A stretch of DNA of 64,000 nt from Mitsuaria sp. GD03876 (GCF_029840635.1 NZ_JAOCCU010000011.1:1-64000); one strand, 5' to 3'. Positions 17,821 through 29,187 are shown, numbered from the stretch's first letter. Made by a program: numbers and translations. The notes: generated from the letters alone by a model not told the origin.

Positions 17821-18363
17821 TTACTTCGGCGCCGCCACGGTGACCAGCGCGGGGCGCAGGACACGGTCGGCGATCAGGAAGCCCTTCTGCAGGACGGTCA
17901 CGACGGTGTTGGCGTCCTGGTCGGCCGGGACCATCGAGATCGCCTGGTGCTGGTGCGGATCGAACTTCGTGCCGGCGGCCGGGTTGATCTCCAGCACCTT
18001 GTTGCGCTCCAGCGCCGCCTGCAGCTGGCGCAGCGTGGCGTGCACGCCTTCCAGCACCTGCTCGACGCTGGCGTCGGGGCGGGCGATCGCGGCGGACAGG
18101 CTGTCCATCACCGGCAGCATCGCGTCGGCGAAGCCTTCCACGGCGAACTTGCGGGCCTTGGTGGTGTCTTCCTCGCCGCGGCGGCGGGTGTTCTCCACCT
18201 CGGCCTTGGCGCGCAGGTAGGCGTCGGACATCTCGGCCAGGCGGCGCTCGGTCTCGGCGAGCTTGGCCTCGAGCGTCTCGGGCACCGAGGCGGCCGCGGC
18301 GGCGGCGGCTTGCTGGGTCAGGTCGTCGAGGGTCGGGTCGGGGTGTTGGTTGTCGGTCGTCAT
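17821..18363 (-). CDS. grpE: Nucleotide exchange factor GrpE
   Basis: Protein of 180 aa that releases ADP from DnaK. A variable Ala-rich N-terminus leads into the long coiled coil (about 40-90; [19 protein letters not shown], then NTRRRGEED), then the beta-domain with [12 protein letters not shown] and the LLRPALVTV-type end ([11 protein letters not shown]). The ATG at 18363 was chosen over an upstream in-frame codon because it lies 43 bases after the predicted heat-shock start site and begins the usual GrpE N-terminus. It is the first gene behind the sigma-32 promoter. Confidence 0.97.
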   Translation of the reverse strand: MTTDNQHPDPTLDDLTQQAAAAAAASVPETLEAKLAETERRLAEMSDAYLRAKAEVENTRRRGEEDTTKARKFAVEGFADAMLPVMDSLSAAIARPDASVEQVLEGVHATLRQLQAALERNKVLEINPAAGTKFDPHQHQAISMVPADQDANTVVTVLQKGFLIADRVLRPALVTVAAPK

Positions 18364-18412
18364 GGTTGCTGTGCCAGGGCAAAAGCCCGTTCTGCGTCGG
18401 GCGATCCGCCGC

Positions 18413-18440
18413 AACTGGGGCTCATGGCCGGAGATTCAAG
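18413..18440 (-). promoter_or_regulatory. Sigma-32 heat-shock promoter of grpE-dnaK-dnaJ
   Basis: On the minus strand CTTGAA (18440-18435), 14-bp spacer, CCCCAGTT (18420-18413). The -35 is a perfect sigma-32 match and the -10 has one mismatch to CCCCATNT. No CIRCE element (TTAGCACTC/GAGTGCTAA) is present nearby, so HrcA control is not supported. Confidence 0.85.
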
Positions 18441-18493
18441 AGGGGGATTTTCGCATTCCTGCGCGGGCAAACCCGGGGCCTGCTAGCGACGGG

Positions 18494-18922
18494 TCACTCG
18501 TCGATGCTGGCGCTCCAGCGGTCCCACTCGGCCAGCTTGCGCCGGTCCTGCTTGGTCGGACGGCCCTGGACGATGGTGTCCGCCGGCTCGGGGGCGAGGC
18601 GGCGCGCCTCGGCCGCGCGCTCGCGGGCGGCGATGCTGTCGGGCGTCTCGGCGTACAGCGTCTGCGCCACCGGCGCCGGGCCCCGGATGCTGCTCAGGCC
18701 CAGCACCTTCACCTCGCGGTCGACCTGGCCCTGGCGCAGCTGGATGACATCGCCGACCCGCACGTCGCGCGAGGCCTTGGCCGCCTGGCCGTTGATCGTC
18801 ACGCGGCCCCTGCCGATCTCGTCGACCGCGATCGAGCGGGTCTTGTAGAAACGCGCGGCCCAGAGCCACTTGTCCAGGCGCAGGCTGTCCAGGTCGGAGG
18901 AGGAGCGGGGAGAGGCAGACAT
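18494..18922 (-). CDS. hslR: S4-domain RNA-binding heat-shock protein 15 (HslR)
   Basis: Protein of 142 aa with an N-terminal S4 RNA-binding domain (about 13-75): LRLDKWLWAARFYKTRSIA, then GRGRVTINGQ and VRVGDVIQL. E. coli Hsp15 binds 50S subunits that carry a peptidyl-tRNA after an aborted elongation and helps recycle them. The basic C-terminal region (PTKQDRRKL) is typical of the family. It lies just upstream of the grpE promoter and 15 bp after the TctE-like kinase gene on the same strand. Confidence 0.92.
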   Translation of the reverse strand: MSASPRSSSDLDSLRLDKWLWAARFYKTRSIAVDEIGRGRVTINGQAAKASRDVRVGDVIQLRQGQVDREVKVLGLSSIRGPAPVAQTLYAETPDSIAARERAAEARRLAPEPADTIVQGRPTKQDRRKLAEWDRWSASIDE

Positions 18923-18937
18923 CGGGGGCGGATTGTC

Positions 18938-20428
18938 CTATGCGGCAGGGGGCTCGGTCGATGCTGCCGCCGGCAGCCGGACCACGGCGTCCAGGCCGGC
19001 GATGACCCCGTCGCGCTCGCGGTTGTCCAGCGCCAGCGTGCCGCCCAGCGAGGCGACGATCTCCCGGCAGATCGCCAGGCCCAGTCCCGAACCGCCGTTC
19101 GGCCCGGCCGCGAACGGCTCGCCCAGCTTCGGGCGCAGCGACGCCGGAATGCCGGGCCCGCTGTCCGCGATGCGCAGCTCGATGGCGCCGCCCGCGCCGA
19201 GGCCGCCAGGGCCGCCGTCGTCGCCCTCGACCTCGGCGCGCAGCGTGACCGCCAGCCGCCCGCCGCGCGGCGAATGCCGCAGCGCGTTGTGCAGCAGGTT
19301 GCGCACCAGCTCGCGCAGCGCCCAGGCATGGCCGCGCACCGGCGCGGGCCCGGTGCTGAGCTCGAAGTCGAGTTCCGCGTCCGCGATCAGCGGCGCCAGG
19401 TCCAGCGCCACCTCCCGCACCGTGTCCGCCAGGTCCAGCCGCGGCGGATCGCCCTGCTGGCGCAGCTGCTCGACCTTGGCCAGCGCCAGCATCTGGTTGG
19501 CCAGCGCGGTCGCGCCGTCGACGGTGACGCCGATCTCGTCGATCGCCTGCGCCAGCGGCAGGTCGCCGCGCCGCGCCGACTGCACCTGCGCCTTGAGCAC
19601 CGCCAGCGGCGTGCGCAGCTGGTGCGAGGTGTCGCGCACGAAACGCTTCTGGTGCGCCAGCAGTCCGGCCTGGCGCTGCCAGGCCTCGTTGATCGCGGTG
19701 ACCAGCGGCGCGAGCTCGGCCGGCGCGCTCACCAGCGGGATGGGGCTGACGTCGTCGTCCTGGCGCGCCGCGATCGTGCGGCTGAGCGCGCGCACCGGCC
19801 GCGTCGCGAAGAGCACCACGCCCCAGACCACGATCGCGATCACCGCCAGCAGCGCCGCCTGGCGCCACAGCGTCGAGACCAGCACCTGCCGCGCCAGCGT
19901 GCGCCGGATCTCCAGCGTCTCGGCGACCTGGATCGTCGCCACGCCCAGGCCCGCCTCGCCCGCCACCGGCTGCTTGAGCACCGCGACGCGGATCGGCTCG
20001 CCCTGGTAGACGTCGTCGTAGAAGTCGACCAGCGCCGCGTAGGCGCCGCGGTCGGGCAGCTTGCCGCGCCACGGCGGCAGGTCGTCGAAACCCGAGACCC
20101 ACTCGCCCTGGAAGCCGGTGACCCGGTAGAACATGCGGCTGCGGTTGTCGGCCTCGAAGGCCTCGAGCGCCGCGTAGGGCACCTCGGAGACGAGCTGCGG
20201 CGCGTCGCGCGTGCCGTGCACGTCGAGCTGCTCGCCGATCGTCTTGGCGGACGCCAGCAGCGTGCGGTCGTAGGCGGTGTCGATCGCCTTGAGCGCGTCC
20301 TGGTAGAGCCGGTGCGCGTTGGCCGCGATCAGCAGTCCCACCGGCACCAGGATGCCCAGCAGCAGCCGGCTGCGCATCGACGCCAGGCGGCGCCGGCGCG
20401 GACGGATCTCGGGTGTCGCGTCAGGCAT
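18938..20428 (-). CDS. Sensor histidine kinase, TctE-like
   Basis: Membrane histidine kinase of 496 aa. Order: basic N-terminus, transmembrane segment (about 22-38), periplasmic sensor domain of about 145 residues, second transmembrane segment (about 190-208), HAMP-like linker after FATRPVRALS, H-box DTSHQLRTPLAVLKAQ with the phospho-accepting His, then the ATPase domain with NLLHNALRHSP, DSGPGIP and GSGLGLAI. In E. coli and Bordetella relatives TctE senses tricarboxylates. It lies 78 bp downstream of the response regulator and opposite the TctCBA genes, so its ligand is probably the transporter substrate. Confidence 0.92.
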   Translation of the reverse strand: MPDATPEIRPRRRRLASMRSRLLLGILVPVGLLIAANAHRLYQDALKAIDTAYDRTLLASAKTIGEQLDVHGTRDAPQLVSEVPYAALEAFEADNRSRMFYRVTGFQGEWVSGFDDLPPWRGKLPDRGAYAALVDFYDDVYQGEPIRVAVLKQPVAGEAGLGVATIQVAETLEIRRTLARQVLVSTLWRQAALLAVIAIVVWGVVLFATRPVRALSRTIAARQDDDVSPIPLVSAPAELAPLVTAINEAWQRQAGLLAHQKRFVRDTSHQLRTPLAVLKAQVQSARRGDLPLAQAIDEIGVTVDGATALANQMLALAKVEQLRQQGDPPRLDLADTVREVALDLAPLIADAELDFELSTGPAPVRGHAWALRELVRNLLHNALRHSPRGGRLAVTLRAEVEGDDGGPGGLGAGGAIELRIADSGPGIPASLRPKLGEPFAAGPNGGSGLGLAICREIVASLGGTLALDNRERDGVIAGLDAVVRLPAAASTEPPAA

Positions 20429-20506
20429 GGGCGGGCTTCAATGCGGTGCCGTCAGGGCGAGGGCATCGCCGCGGGGCCCGCGCGGCGGCGCCTGCGGTCC
20501 GGCGCT

Positions 20507-21190
20507 TCAATCCGGCGCCTTGAGCAGGTAGCCCAGGCCCCGCAGCGTGACCAGGCGCGCGCCGTCGGCCGGCAGCCGCTTGCGCAGCCGGTAGGCGACG
20601 ACCTCGACCGCGTCGGGCTGCACGTCGAGGTCGTCGGCGAAGACGATCTCGGTCAGGCGCTCCTTGGCCACCGCCTGGCCGGGCCGCGCCAGCAGCGCGC
20701 GCAGCAGCGCGGCCTCGCGCGGCGGCAGGTCCAGCGGCAGCCCGAGGTGATAGATCGCGCCGCTGTCGGCGTCCACGCGCAGGCCGCAGAAGGCCTCGTC
20801 GTCCGGCACCGCCGCGCCGCCGCCCGCGCCGCGGCTGCGGCGGGCGAGGGCGCGCACGCGGGCCTCGAGCTCGTCCAGGTCGAAGGGCTTGGGCAGGTAG
20901 TCGTCGGCGCCGATGTTCAGGCCCAGGATGCGGTCGCCGACGGTGCCGCGCGCGGTCAGGATGATCACCGGCGTGGCCAGGTGCTCGGCGCGCGCGGCCG
21001 ACAGCAGCTCCAGCCCGTCCATGTCGGGCAGCGACAGGTCCAGCAGCACCACGTCGGGCGGATGCGCGCGCCAGCGCTCGAGCGCCGGCCGGCCCTCGGC
21101 GAACCCGTGCACCTGGATGCCGCGGCGCTCGAAGGAGCGCGCCACCGTGGTCTGCAGCGCGGCGTTGTCCTCGACGAAAAACAGCCTCAT
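20507..21190 (-). CDS. OmpR-family response regulator, TctD-like
   Basis: DNA-binding response regulator of 227 aa. The receiver has VEDNAAL, phospho-acceptor Asp in DVVLLDLSLPDMDGLELL, TARG and KPFDLDEL. The C-terminal winged helix (about 125-220) includes DLPPREAALLRALLARPG and the DVVAYRLRKRL-like recognition helix (VEVVAYRLRKRLP). It is divergent from tctC with 156 bp between starts, and a 9-2-9 perfect inverted repeat in that gap is a candidate site. It probably activates tctCBA when the substrate is present. Confidence 0.92.
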   Translation of the reverse strand: MRLFFVEDNAALQTTVARSFERRGIQVHGFAEGRPALERWRAHPPDVVLLDLSLPDMDGLELLSAARAEHLATPVIILTARGTVGDRILGLNIGADDYLPKPFDLDELEARVRALARRSRGAGGGAAVPDDEAFCGLRVDADSGAIYHLGLPLDLPPREAALLRALLARPGQAVAKERLTEIVFADDLDVQPDAVEVVAYRLRKRLPADGARLVTLRGLGYLLKAPD

Positions 21191-21224
21191 CGCGCCAGTG
21201 TCCGACAGCCGCCGCCGCGTGGCC

Positions 21225-21244
21225 GCTCAGGGTGAACCCTGAGC
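21225..21244. promoter_or_regulatory. Perfect 9-2-9 inverted repeat between tctD and tctC
   Basis: GCTCAGGGT and ACCCTGAGC are perfect 9-bp arms around GA, 34 bp upstream of the TctD-like start and 102 bp upstream of tctC. OmpR-family regulators more often bind direct repeats, so another regulator or a leader hairpin is possible. Confidence 0.5.
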
Positions 21245-21346
21245 TTGGCGACAGCCGATTGAAAGCCGCCGTGTGCAGGATGCGCCCCTACAACGAACGC
21301 CGGGCGCGTGCTCTGCCTCGGCGACGACAACCCAGGAGACACGAGC

Positions 21347-22315
21347 ATGCGTCGAGACCAGTTCCTCAAGTCCGCGGCCGCCTTCGCCGCGCTGGGCGCC
21401 ACGGGCGCGTTGCCGCTGAGCGCGCAGGCCGCGGCGGCATTGAAGATCCTCGTCCCCGCCAATCCGGGCGGCGGCTGGGACATCACCGGCCGCGCGCTGG
21501 GCAAGGCGCTGCAGGACGCCGGCGCCGCCACCGCGGTGACCTTCGAGAACAAGGGCGGCGCCGCCGGCGCGATCGGCCTGGCGCAGTTCGTCAACGCCGC
21601 CAAGGGCGACGCCAACGCGATGATGGTGATGGGCGCGGTGATGCTGGGCGGGCTGATCACCAGCAAGCAGCCGGTCACGCTGACGCAGGCCACGCCGATC
21701 GCGCGCCTGACCAGCGAGTACAACGTCTTCGTCCTGCCGGCCAACTCGCCGTACAAGACGATGAAGGACGTGGTCGAGGCGCTGAAGAAGGATCCGGGCT
21801 CGGTGAAGTGGGGCGGCGGTTCGCGCGGCGCCACCGAGCACATCGCCGCGGCGATGCTGGCCCGCGAGGTCGGCGTGGACGCGACCAAGGTCAACTACGT
21901 CGCCTTCCGCGGCGGCGGCGAGGCGGTGGCCGCGATCCTGGGCGGCAACGTCACCATCGGCGGCAGCGGCTACAGCGAGTTCCAGCCCTACATCGAGAGC
22001 GGCAAGATGCGCCCGATCGCGATCACCGCGCCGCAGCGGATCAAGGGCCTGGACATCCCGACGATGAAGGAGCTGGGCTACAACGTCGAGATCGGCAACT
22101 GGCGCGGCGTGTACGGCGCGCCCGGCATCACGCCGGCGCAGCGCCAGGCGCTGATCGACATGGTGGTCAAGGCCACCAAGTCCAAGGCCTGGTCCGAGGC
22201 GCTGGAGAAGAACGGCTGGACCCCGGCCGTCATGACCGGCAAGGACTTCGAGGAGTTCGTCGACGCCGAGTTCGCCTCGCTGCGCGCGATCATGCACAAG
22301 TCCGGCATGGTGTGA
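21347..22315 (+). CDS. tctC: Tripartite tricarboxylate transporter, periplasmic binding protein TctC
   Basis: Periplasmic solute-binding protein of 322 aa of the TctC/Bug family. The signal peptide starts MRRDQFLKSAAAFAAL and ends near AQAAAALK; the double arginine suggests possible Tat export. The mature part begins with the family strand LKILVPANPGGGWDITGRALG. An AGGAG 8 bases before the ATG at 21347 decides the start over an upstream in-frame ATG. Bug proteins bind carboxylates such as citrate or amino acids; the ligand is not readable here. First gene of tctCBA. Confidence 0.93.
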   Translation: MRRDQFLKSAAAFAALGATGALPLSAQAAAALKILVPANPGGGWDITGRALGKALQDAGAATAVTFENKGGAAGAIGLAQFVNAAKGDANAMMVMGAVMLGGLITSKQPVTLTQATPIARLTSEYNVFVLPANSPYKTMKDVVEALKKDPGSVKWGGGSRGATEHIAAAMLAREVGVDATKVNYVAFRGGGEAVAAILGGNVTIGGSGYSEFQPYIESGKMRPIAITAPQRIKGLDIPTMKELGYNVEIGNWRGVYGAPGITPAQRQALIDMVVKATKSKAWSEALEKNGWTPAVMTGKDFEEFVDAEFASLRAIMHKSGMV

Positions 22316-22331
22316 TCCCCGGGAGACCGCC

Positions 22332-22871
22332 ATGTCCGACTCTTCCTCCCTGCCCGACGACGTCGACTCGACGCCCACGCCGCTGTACCAGACGCTGGTC
22401 GGCGTCGCGGCGGTCGCCGTCGGCGGCGTGATGGCCTTCGGGGCCAGCGCGATCCCGTCCGACGCCGGCTACTCCGGCATCGGCCCCAACGCGCTGCCCT
22501 GGTTCGTCGCCGCGGTGCTGCTGGTGTGCGGCGCCTGGCTGATCTGGGAAGCGCGCAGCGGCGGCTTCCGCTCGATGGAGCCGCCCTCGGGCGCCCCGAA
22601 GGCGGACTGGCTGTCCGCGGCCTGGGTGGCCGGCGGCGTCGTCGCCAACGCGGCGCTGATCACGACGATCGGCTTCGTGCTGGCCTGCACGCTGTGCTTC
22701 ATGCTGGCCGTGCGCGGCCTGCGCCGCGCCGAGGGCAAGGGCCACGGCGGCCCGCGCCAGATCCTCCTCGACGCCGTCACCGGGCTGCTGATCGCCGCGC
22801 CGGTGTTCTGGCTGTTCAACAAGCTGCTCGCGCTGAACCTGCCGGCCATCACCGCCGGCGGCTGGCTCTGA
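22332..22871 (+). CDS. tctB: Tripartite tricarboxylate transporter small membrane subunit TctB
   Basis: Inner-membrane protein of 179 aa with four hydrophobic segments (about 18-36, 54-70, 95-115, 145-165), the usual TctB size and plan. The ATG at 22332 has GGGAG 7 bases upstream and lies 16 bp after tctC; tctA follows after 18 bp. TctB is poorly conserved, so the call rests on topology and its place between tctC and tctA. Confidence 0.9.
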   Translation: MSDSSSLPDDVDSTPTPLYQTLVGVAAVAVGGVMAFGASAIPSDAGYSGIGPNALPWFVAAVLLVCGAWLIWEARSGGFRSMEPPSGAPKADWLSAAWVAGGVVANAALITTIGFVLACTLCFMLAVRGLRRAEGKGHGGPRQILLDAVTGLLIAAPVFWLFNKLLALNLPAITAGGWL

Positions 22872-22889
22872 TCCTCCTGGAGTCCTGAC

Positions 22890-24413
22890 ATGCAAGACCT
22901 CTGGACCCACCTGATGGGCGGCTTCGCCACGGCCGCCTCGGGCGTGAACCTGATGTGGGCCTTCGTCGGCTGCGCGCTGGGCACCGCCATCGGCGTGCTG
23001 CCCGGCCTCGGCCCGGCGGTGACCGTGGCGATGCTGCTGCCGATCACCGCGCAGGTCGACCCGACCGCGTCGATGATCTTCTTCGCCGGCATCTACTACG
23101 GCGCGATGTACGGCGGCTCGACCACCTCCATCCTGCTCAACACCCCGGGCGAGACCGGCACGATGGTGACCGCGCTCGAGGGCTTCAAGATGGCCCGCCA
23201 CGGCCGCGCCGGCGCGGCGCTGGCGACCGCGGCGATCGGCTCGTTCTTCGCCGGCACCATCGCCACCGTGCTGGTGACGCTGTTCGCGCCGGTGCTGGCG
23301 GACTTCGCCGTCACGCTGGGCCCGCCGGAGTACTTCTGCCTGATGCTGCTGGCCTTCACCACCGTCAGCGCGGTGCTGGGCCAGAGCACGCTGCGCGGCA
23401 TCACCGCGCTGTTCATCGGGCTGGCGATGGGCCTGGTGGGCATGGACCAGATCACCGGCCAGATCCGCTACACCGGCGGCGTGCCGGAGTTCATGGACGG
23501 CATCGAGACGGTGCTGGTCGCGGTGGGCCTGTTCGCCGTCGGCGAGACGCTGTACGTGGCGCTCTACGAAGGCCGCTCCAACCTGACGATGAACACCATG
23601 GGCCGCGTGCACATGACGCGCCAGGAGTGGAAGCGCTCGATCCCGGCGTGGATCCGCGGCACCGGCCTCGGTTTCCCCTTCGGCGTGATTCCCGCGGGCG
23701 GCACCGAGATCCCGACCTTCCTGAGCTACGCGACCGAGCGCAAGCTGTCCAAGCACAAGGAGGAGTTCGGCACCACCGGCGCCATCGAGGGCGTCGCCGG
23801 TCCGGAGGCGGCCAACAACGCGGCCGTCACCGGCACGCTGGTGCCGCTGCTGACGCTGGGCATCCCGACCTCGGTGACCGCGGCGATCCTGCTGTCTGCG
23901 CTGCAGAACTACGGCATCCAGGCCGGGCCGCAGCTGTTCACCACCTCGTCGGGGCTGGTGTGGGCGCTGATCGCGTCGCTGTACATCGGCAACGTGATGC
24001 TGCTGGTGCTGAACCTGCCGCTGGTGGGCCTGTGGGTCAAGCTGCTGCGCATCCCGCGCGCGCCGCTGTACGCCGGCATCCTGATCTTCGCCACCGTGGG
24101 CGTCTACGGCATGCGCCAGAGCGCCTTCGACCTGTACGTGATGCTGGCCATCGGGCTGCTGGGCGTGGTGATGCGGCGCTTCGACTTCCCGACCGCGCCG
24201 GTGGTCGTCGGCATGATCCTGGGCCCGCTGGCCGAGGCGCACCTGCGCAACGGCGTGGCCATCGGCGGCGGCCACTGGGGCGTGTTCTTCGAGCGCCCGA
24301 TGTCCGCCTTCCTGCTGGGGATCGTCGTGATCGTGCTGCTGCTGCCGCGCGCGATGAAGTGGTGGGGCGCGCGTCAGCGCGTCGCGCCGGCGGCCACGGC
24401 CGACTCGCGCTGA
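22890..24413 (+). CDS. tctA: Tripartite tricarboxylate transporter large membrane subunit TctA
   Basis: Inner-membrane permease of 507 aa with about 12 hydrophobic segments. It has the TctA signatures [37 protein letters not shown] and, in the second half, [15 protein letters not shown] with [14 protein letters not shown]. It imports the TctC-bound substrate by sodium- or proton-coupled transport. Its 3' end overlaps the convergent hemH by 40 bp. Confidence 0.96.
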   Translation: MQDLWTHLMGGFATAASGVNLMWAFVGCALGTAIGVLPGLGPAVTVAMLLPITAQVDPTASMIFFAGIYYGAMYGGSTTSILLNTPGETGTMVTALEGFKMARHGRAGAALATAAIGSFFAGTIATVLVTLFAPVLADFAVTLGPPEYFCLMLLAFTTVSAVLGQSTLRGITALFIGLAMGLVGMDQITGQIRYTGGVPEFMDGIETVLVAVGLFAVGETLYVALYEGRSNLTMNTMGRVHMTRQEWKRSIPAWIRGTGLGFPFGVIPAGGTEIPTFLSYATERKLSKHKEEFGTTGAIEGVAGPEAANNAAVTGTLVPLLTLGIPTSVTAAILLSALQNYGIQAGPQLFTTSSGLVWALIASLYIGNVMLLVLNLPLVGLWVKLLRIPRAPLYAGILIFATVGVYGMRQSAFDLYVMLAIGLLGVVMRRFDFPTAPVVVGMILGPLAEAHLRNGVAIGGGHWGVFFERPMSAFLLGIVVIVLLLPRAMKWWGARQRVAPAATADSR

Positions 24414-25474
24414 CGGGCGAGGGCGGCGGCCTGTGCCTCGTCGGGCACGGCCGTCGTCGGCCAGCCCTGCAGGTGCTGCTCGGCGATCGCGGCCAGCGCG
24501 CGGACGTGGGCGGTGCGGTCGTTCAGGCAGGGGATGTAGCTGAAGCGCTGCCCGCCGCTGGTCAGGAAGGCCGCGCGGACCTCCATGTCGATTTCCTCCA
24601 GCGTCTCGATGCAGTCGGCCGAGAAGCCGGGGCAGACCACGTCGACCGAGGTCAGCCCGCGCTTGGCGAGCTCGCGCAGCGTCGGCTCGGTGTAGGGCTC
24701 CAGCCAGCGCGCCTTGCCGAAGCGGCTCTGGAAGGTGACCTTGTACTGGTCGTCCGACAGGCCCAGCGCCTCGGCCAGCAGCCGGCCGGTCTTCAGGCAT
24801 TCGCAGTGGTAGGGATCGCCCAGCGCCAGCGTGCGGGCGGGCATGCCGTGGAAGCTCATCACCAGCAGCTCGCCGCGGCCCTCGGTCTTCCAGTGCGCGC
24901 GCACGCTCTCGGCCAGCGCGGCGATGTAGCGCCTGTCGTCGTGGTAGCGGTTGACGAAGCGGAACTCGGGCAGGTGGCGATGCGCCTGCGACCAGCGCGC
25001 GACGTCGTCGACGACGCTGGCCGTCGTCGCGCCCGAGTACTGCGGATAGGCCGGCAGCACCAGCACGCGGGTCGCGCCCTCGGCGCGCAGCGCGTCCAGC
25101 TGCGAGGCGATCGACGGGTTGCCGTAGCGCATCGCGGGCCGGACCGTCACGCGGTGGCCCATCTCGCCGAGCTGGCCTTGCAGCAGCTTGGCCTGCTTCT
25201 TCGTCCAGACCAGCAGCGGCGAACCTTCCTTGGTCCAGATGCTGGCGTACTTCTTCGCCGACTTGGCCGGGCGCGTGCGCAGGATCGCGCCGTGCAGGAT
25301 CGGCCACCAAGCGGCCTTGGGGATCTCGATGACGCGCGGGTCCGACAGGAACTGCGCGAGGTAGCGGCGCGTGGCCTCGGTGGTCGGCGCGTCGGGCGTG
25401 CCCAGGTTGACCAGCAGCACGCCGATCGTCGGCGCGCGCCCGTGCACGTGGTCGGGTTCGGGGCGGAAGCTCAT
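24374..25474 (-). CDS. hemH: Ferrochelatase
   Basis: Enzyme of 366 aa that inserts ferrous iron into protoporphyrin IX, the last step of heme synthesis. It opens with TIGVLLVNLGTPDAPT and shows the active-site segments RYGNPSI, LVMSFHGMP with the conserved histidine, and VVCPGFSADCIETLEEI with the catalytic glutamate. Length is usual. The last 40 bp overlap the end of tctA on the other strand. No [2Fe-2S] Cys cluster is obvious at the C-terminus. Confidence 0.97.
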   Translation of the reverse strand: MSFRPEPDHVHGRAPTIGVLLVNLGTPDAPTTEATRRYLAQFLSDPRVIEIPKAAWWPILHGAILRTRPAKSAKKYASIWTKEGSPLLVWTKKQAKLLQGQLGEMGHRVTVRPAMRYGNPSIASQLDALRAEGATRVLVLPAYPQYSGATTASVVDDVARWSQAHRHLPEFRFVNRYHDDRRYIAALAESVRAHWKTEGRGELLVMSFHGMPARTLALGDPYHCECLKTGRLLAEALGLSDDQYKVTFQSRFGKARWLEPYTEPTLRELAKRGLTSVDVVCPGFSADCIETLEEIDMEVRAAFLTSGGQRFSYIPCLNDRTAHVRALAAIAEQHLQGWPTTAVPDEAQAAALARQRESAVAAGATR

Positions 25475-25547
25475 GCGAAGGGGCTCGAGGCGGGGAAGGT
25501 CGGGGAGGGCGATGAACGGCGCGAGGCGTCGCGACGGCGCGGGCCGC

Positions 25548-26486
25548 TCAGAACCCGCGGCGCGACAGCAGCGGCGAGGCGGACTCGGCCAGGTGCAGCA
25601 CCTCGAAGCGGACCGTGGGCGCCTGCGTCTCCGACGGCGGGCCGCCCAGGCCGATCGCGCCGGCGCCGTGCAGCGTGCAGGAGCCGCGGCGCAGGCTCAG
25701 CGTCTGGCCGCCGGCGCCGAAGCGCACGAAGGTGCCGTTGTAGCTGAGGTCGGTCAGGCTGAAGCTGCTGCCCTGCCAGTCGATGCGGGCATGCGAGCGG
25801 CTGACCCGCACGTCGGTGATGCAGTAGGTCGCCTGCGTGCTGCGGCCCAGCACGATGGGCATCTGGTCGATGTCGAAGACGCGGTCCAGGTCCTGCCACA
25901 CCAGGCGGATGCCCTCGGGCGCGGCGCTGCGCACGATCTCGCCGAACTGCGTGGCCGCCGCGTCGCCGCGGCCCTGGTCCAGCACGTAGATGTGGACCGG
26001 CTCGGCCCGGCCGCGCACGCTGATGTGGTCCAGGCTGCGGAAGCGCGACTTCTGCGCGCTGGTCAGCCCGTGCACGACCTCGGCGGTGACGACGGTCTCG
26101 CCGTCGCCGGCATGGTCCAGCAGCCGCGCCGCGACGTTGACCGCGTCGCCGAAGCAGTCGCCGTGGATCTCGACCACCTCGCCGCGCGCCAGCGCGATCT
26201 GCAGGTGGGTGTGGCGCAGCCGCTCGCTGCGGGCCGAGGAACTGACCAGCAGCTCCTGCATCCGCATCGCGGCCTTGATGCCGTCGCGCGGGTTGTCGAA
26301 CGCGGCCATCAGGCCGTCGCCCAGCGTCTTGATGATGTCGCCGCGGTGCTCGTCGACCGCCTGGCCGATCAGCGCCACCGTCTGCGTCACCAGCCCCGAG
26401 GCTTCCGCGTTGCCCAGCGTCTCGAACAGCGCCGTGCTGCCGCGCAAGTCGGCAAACAGGACGGTGCGCTCGCGGATCTGGGTCAT
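25548..26486 (-). CDS. Class III adenylate/guanylate cyclase with FHA domain
   Basis: Cytoplasmic protein of 312 aa. The cyclase domain (1-170) has the metal-binding VLFADLRGST and KTLGDGLMAAF aspartates and GDCFGDAVNVAARLLD with the transition-state Asn/Arg, so it looks active. Residues from about 205 form an FHA phosphothreonine-binding domain: VLGRS, VSRSHARI and LTDLSYNGTFV. An FHA domain suggests docking to a kinase substrate; two kinase-HDOD proteins are encoded about 15 kb away. No membrane segment. Whether the product is cAMP or cGMP is uncertain. Its upstream gap of 255 bp contains the rpoD terminator. Confidence 0.9.
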   Translation of the reverse strand: MTQIRERTVLFADLRGSTALFETLGNAEASGLVTQTVALIGQAVDEHRGDIIKTLGDGLMAAFDNPRDGIKAAMRMQELLVSSSARSERLRHTHLQIALARGEVVEIHGDCFGDAVNVAARLLDHAGDGETVVTAEVVHGLTSAQKSRFRSLDHISVRGRAEPVHIYVLDQGRGDAAATQFGEIVRSAAPEGIRLVWQDLDRVFDIDQMPIVLGRSTQATYCITDVRVSRSHARIDWQGSSFSLTDLSYNGTFVRFGAGGQTLSLRRGSCTLHGAGAIGLGGPPSETQAPTVRFEVLHLAESASPLLSRRGF

Positions 26487-26644
26487 CGGCCTTGCTGGGG
26501 GTGAAATGTGATGGAAGTCTCAGTGTAGCCGTGCCACCCTGGGCGCCGCGTGGTGATAAGCCCTCGCCTCGGGGGCCCGTCGGCGCGGGCACGACACCAC
26601 CCCCCACGCGCGGGCGAATGCCGGAGCGCGACCTTCGGGACGCC

Positions 26645-26685
26645 CCAAAAGGAAAACCGGCCGACGCCCGAGGACGTGGCCGGTT
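26645..26685 (-). terminator. Intrinsic terminator after rpoD
   Basis: On the minus strand AACCGGCC and GGCCGGTT form an 8-bp stem around 15 bases, and the run continues TTTTCCTTTT. It lies about 55 bp after the rpoD stop and ends the dnaG-rpoD transcript before the cyclase gene. Confidence 0.88.
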
Positions 26686-26741
26686 CGTGAGGCAAACCTG
26701 GTGCCCAGCCGCGGCGGCCGCGAGGACCGCCGGGGAGGGGA

Positions 26742-28982
<2,241 letters not shown>

Positions 28983-29158
28983 GCAGTTCCTCGGTGGCTC
29001 AGGGCCAGTGGTGAATGCGGGGTCTATTCGCGGGGTGCGCCGACGGCGCTGACAAATGCAAACGGCCACCTGCGCCGCCGGCGGCCGACAAACTCCCGAC
29101 ACTTGCGGGCTATGCGGCGCGGGCGAGCCCAGGCGGCTCGAACACGGCCCTGGACGAC

Positions 29159-29187
29159 AGATCGGGACGAACCCGCTGCCGTTCAAG
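29159..29187 (-). promoter_or_regulatory. Candidate heat-shock (sigma-32) promoter of rpoD
   Basis: On the minus strand CTTGAA (29187-29182), 15-bp spacer, CCCGATCT (29166-29159), a 7-of-8 match to CCCCATNT. It would give a leader of about 170 nt. E. coli rpoD also has a heat-shock promoter, inside dnaG. Confidence 0.55.

Noticed and set aside
17821-18480. CIRCE/HrcA control of grpE-dnaK
   Set aside because: No TTAGCACTC-N9-GAGTGCTAA element was found; the sigma-32 site explains heat-shock control.
14296-18486. Plus-strand frame of 1,396 codons across dnaJ-dnaK-grpE
   Set aside because: Antisense to three highly conserved genes, with no domain or ribosome binding site.
26487-26741. Possible tRNA between rpoD and the cyclase gene
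   Set aside because: The stem-loop there is a terminator; no T-arm GTTC-like motif or CCA end was found.
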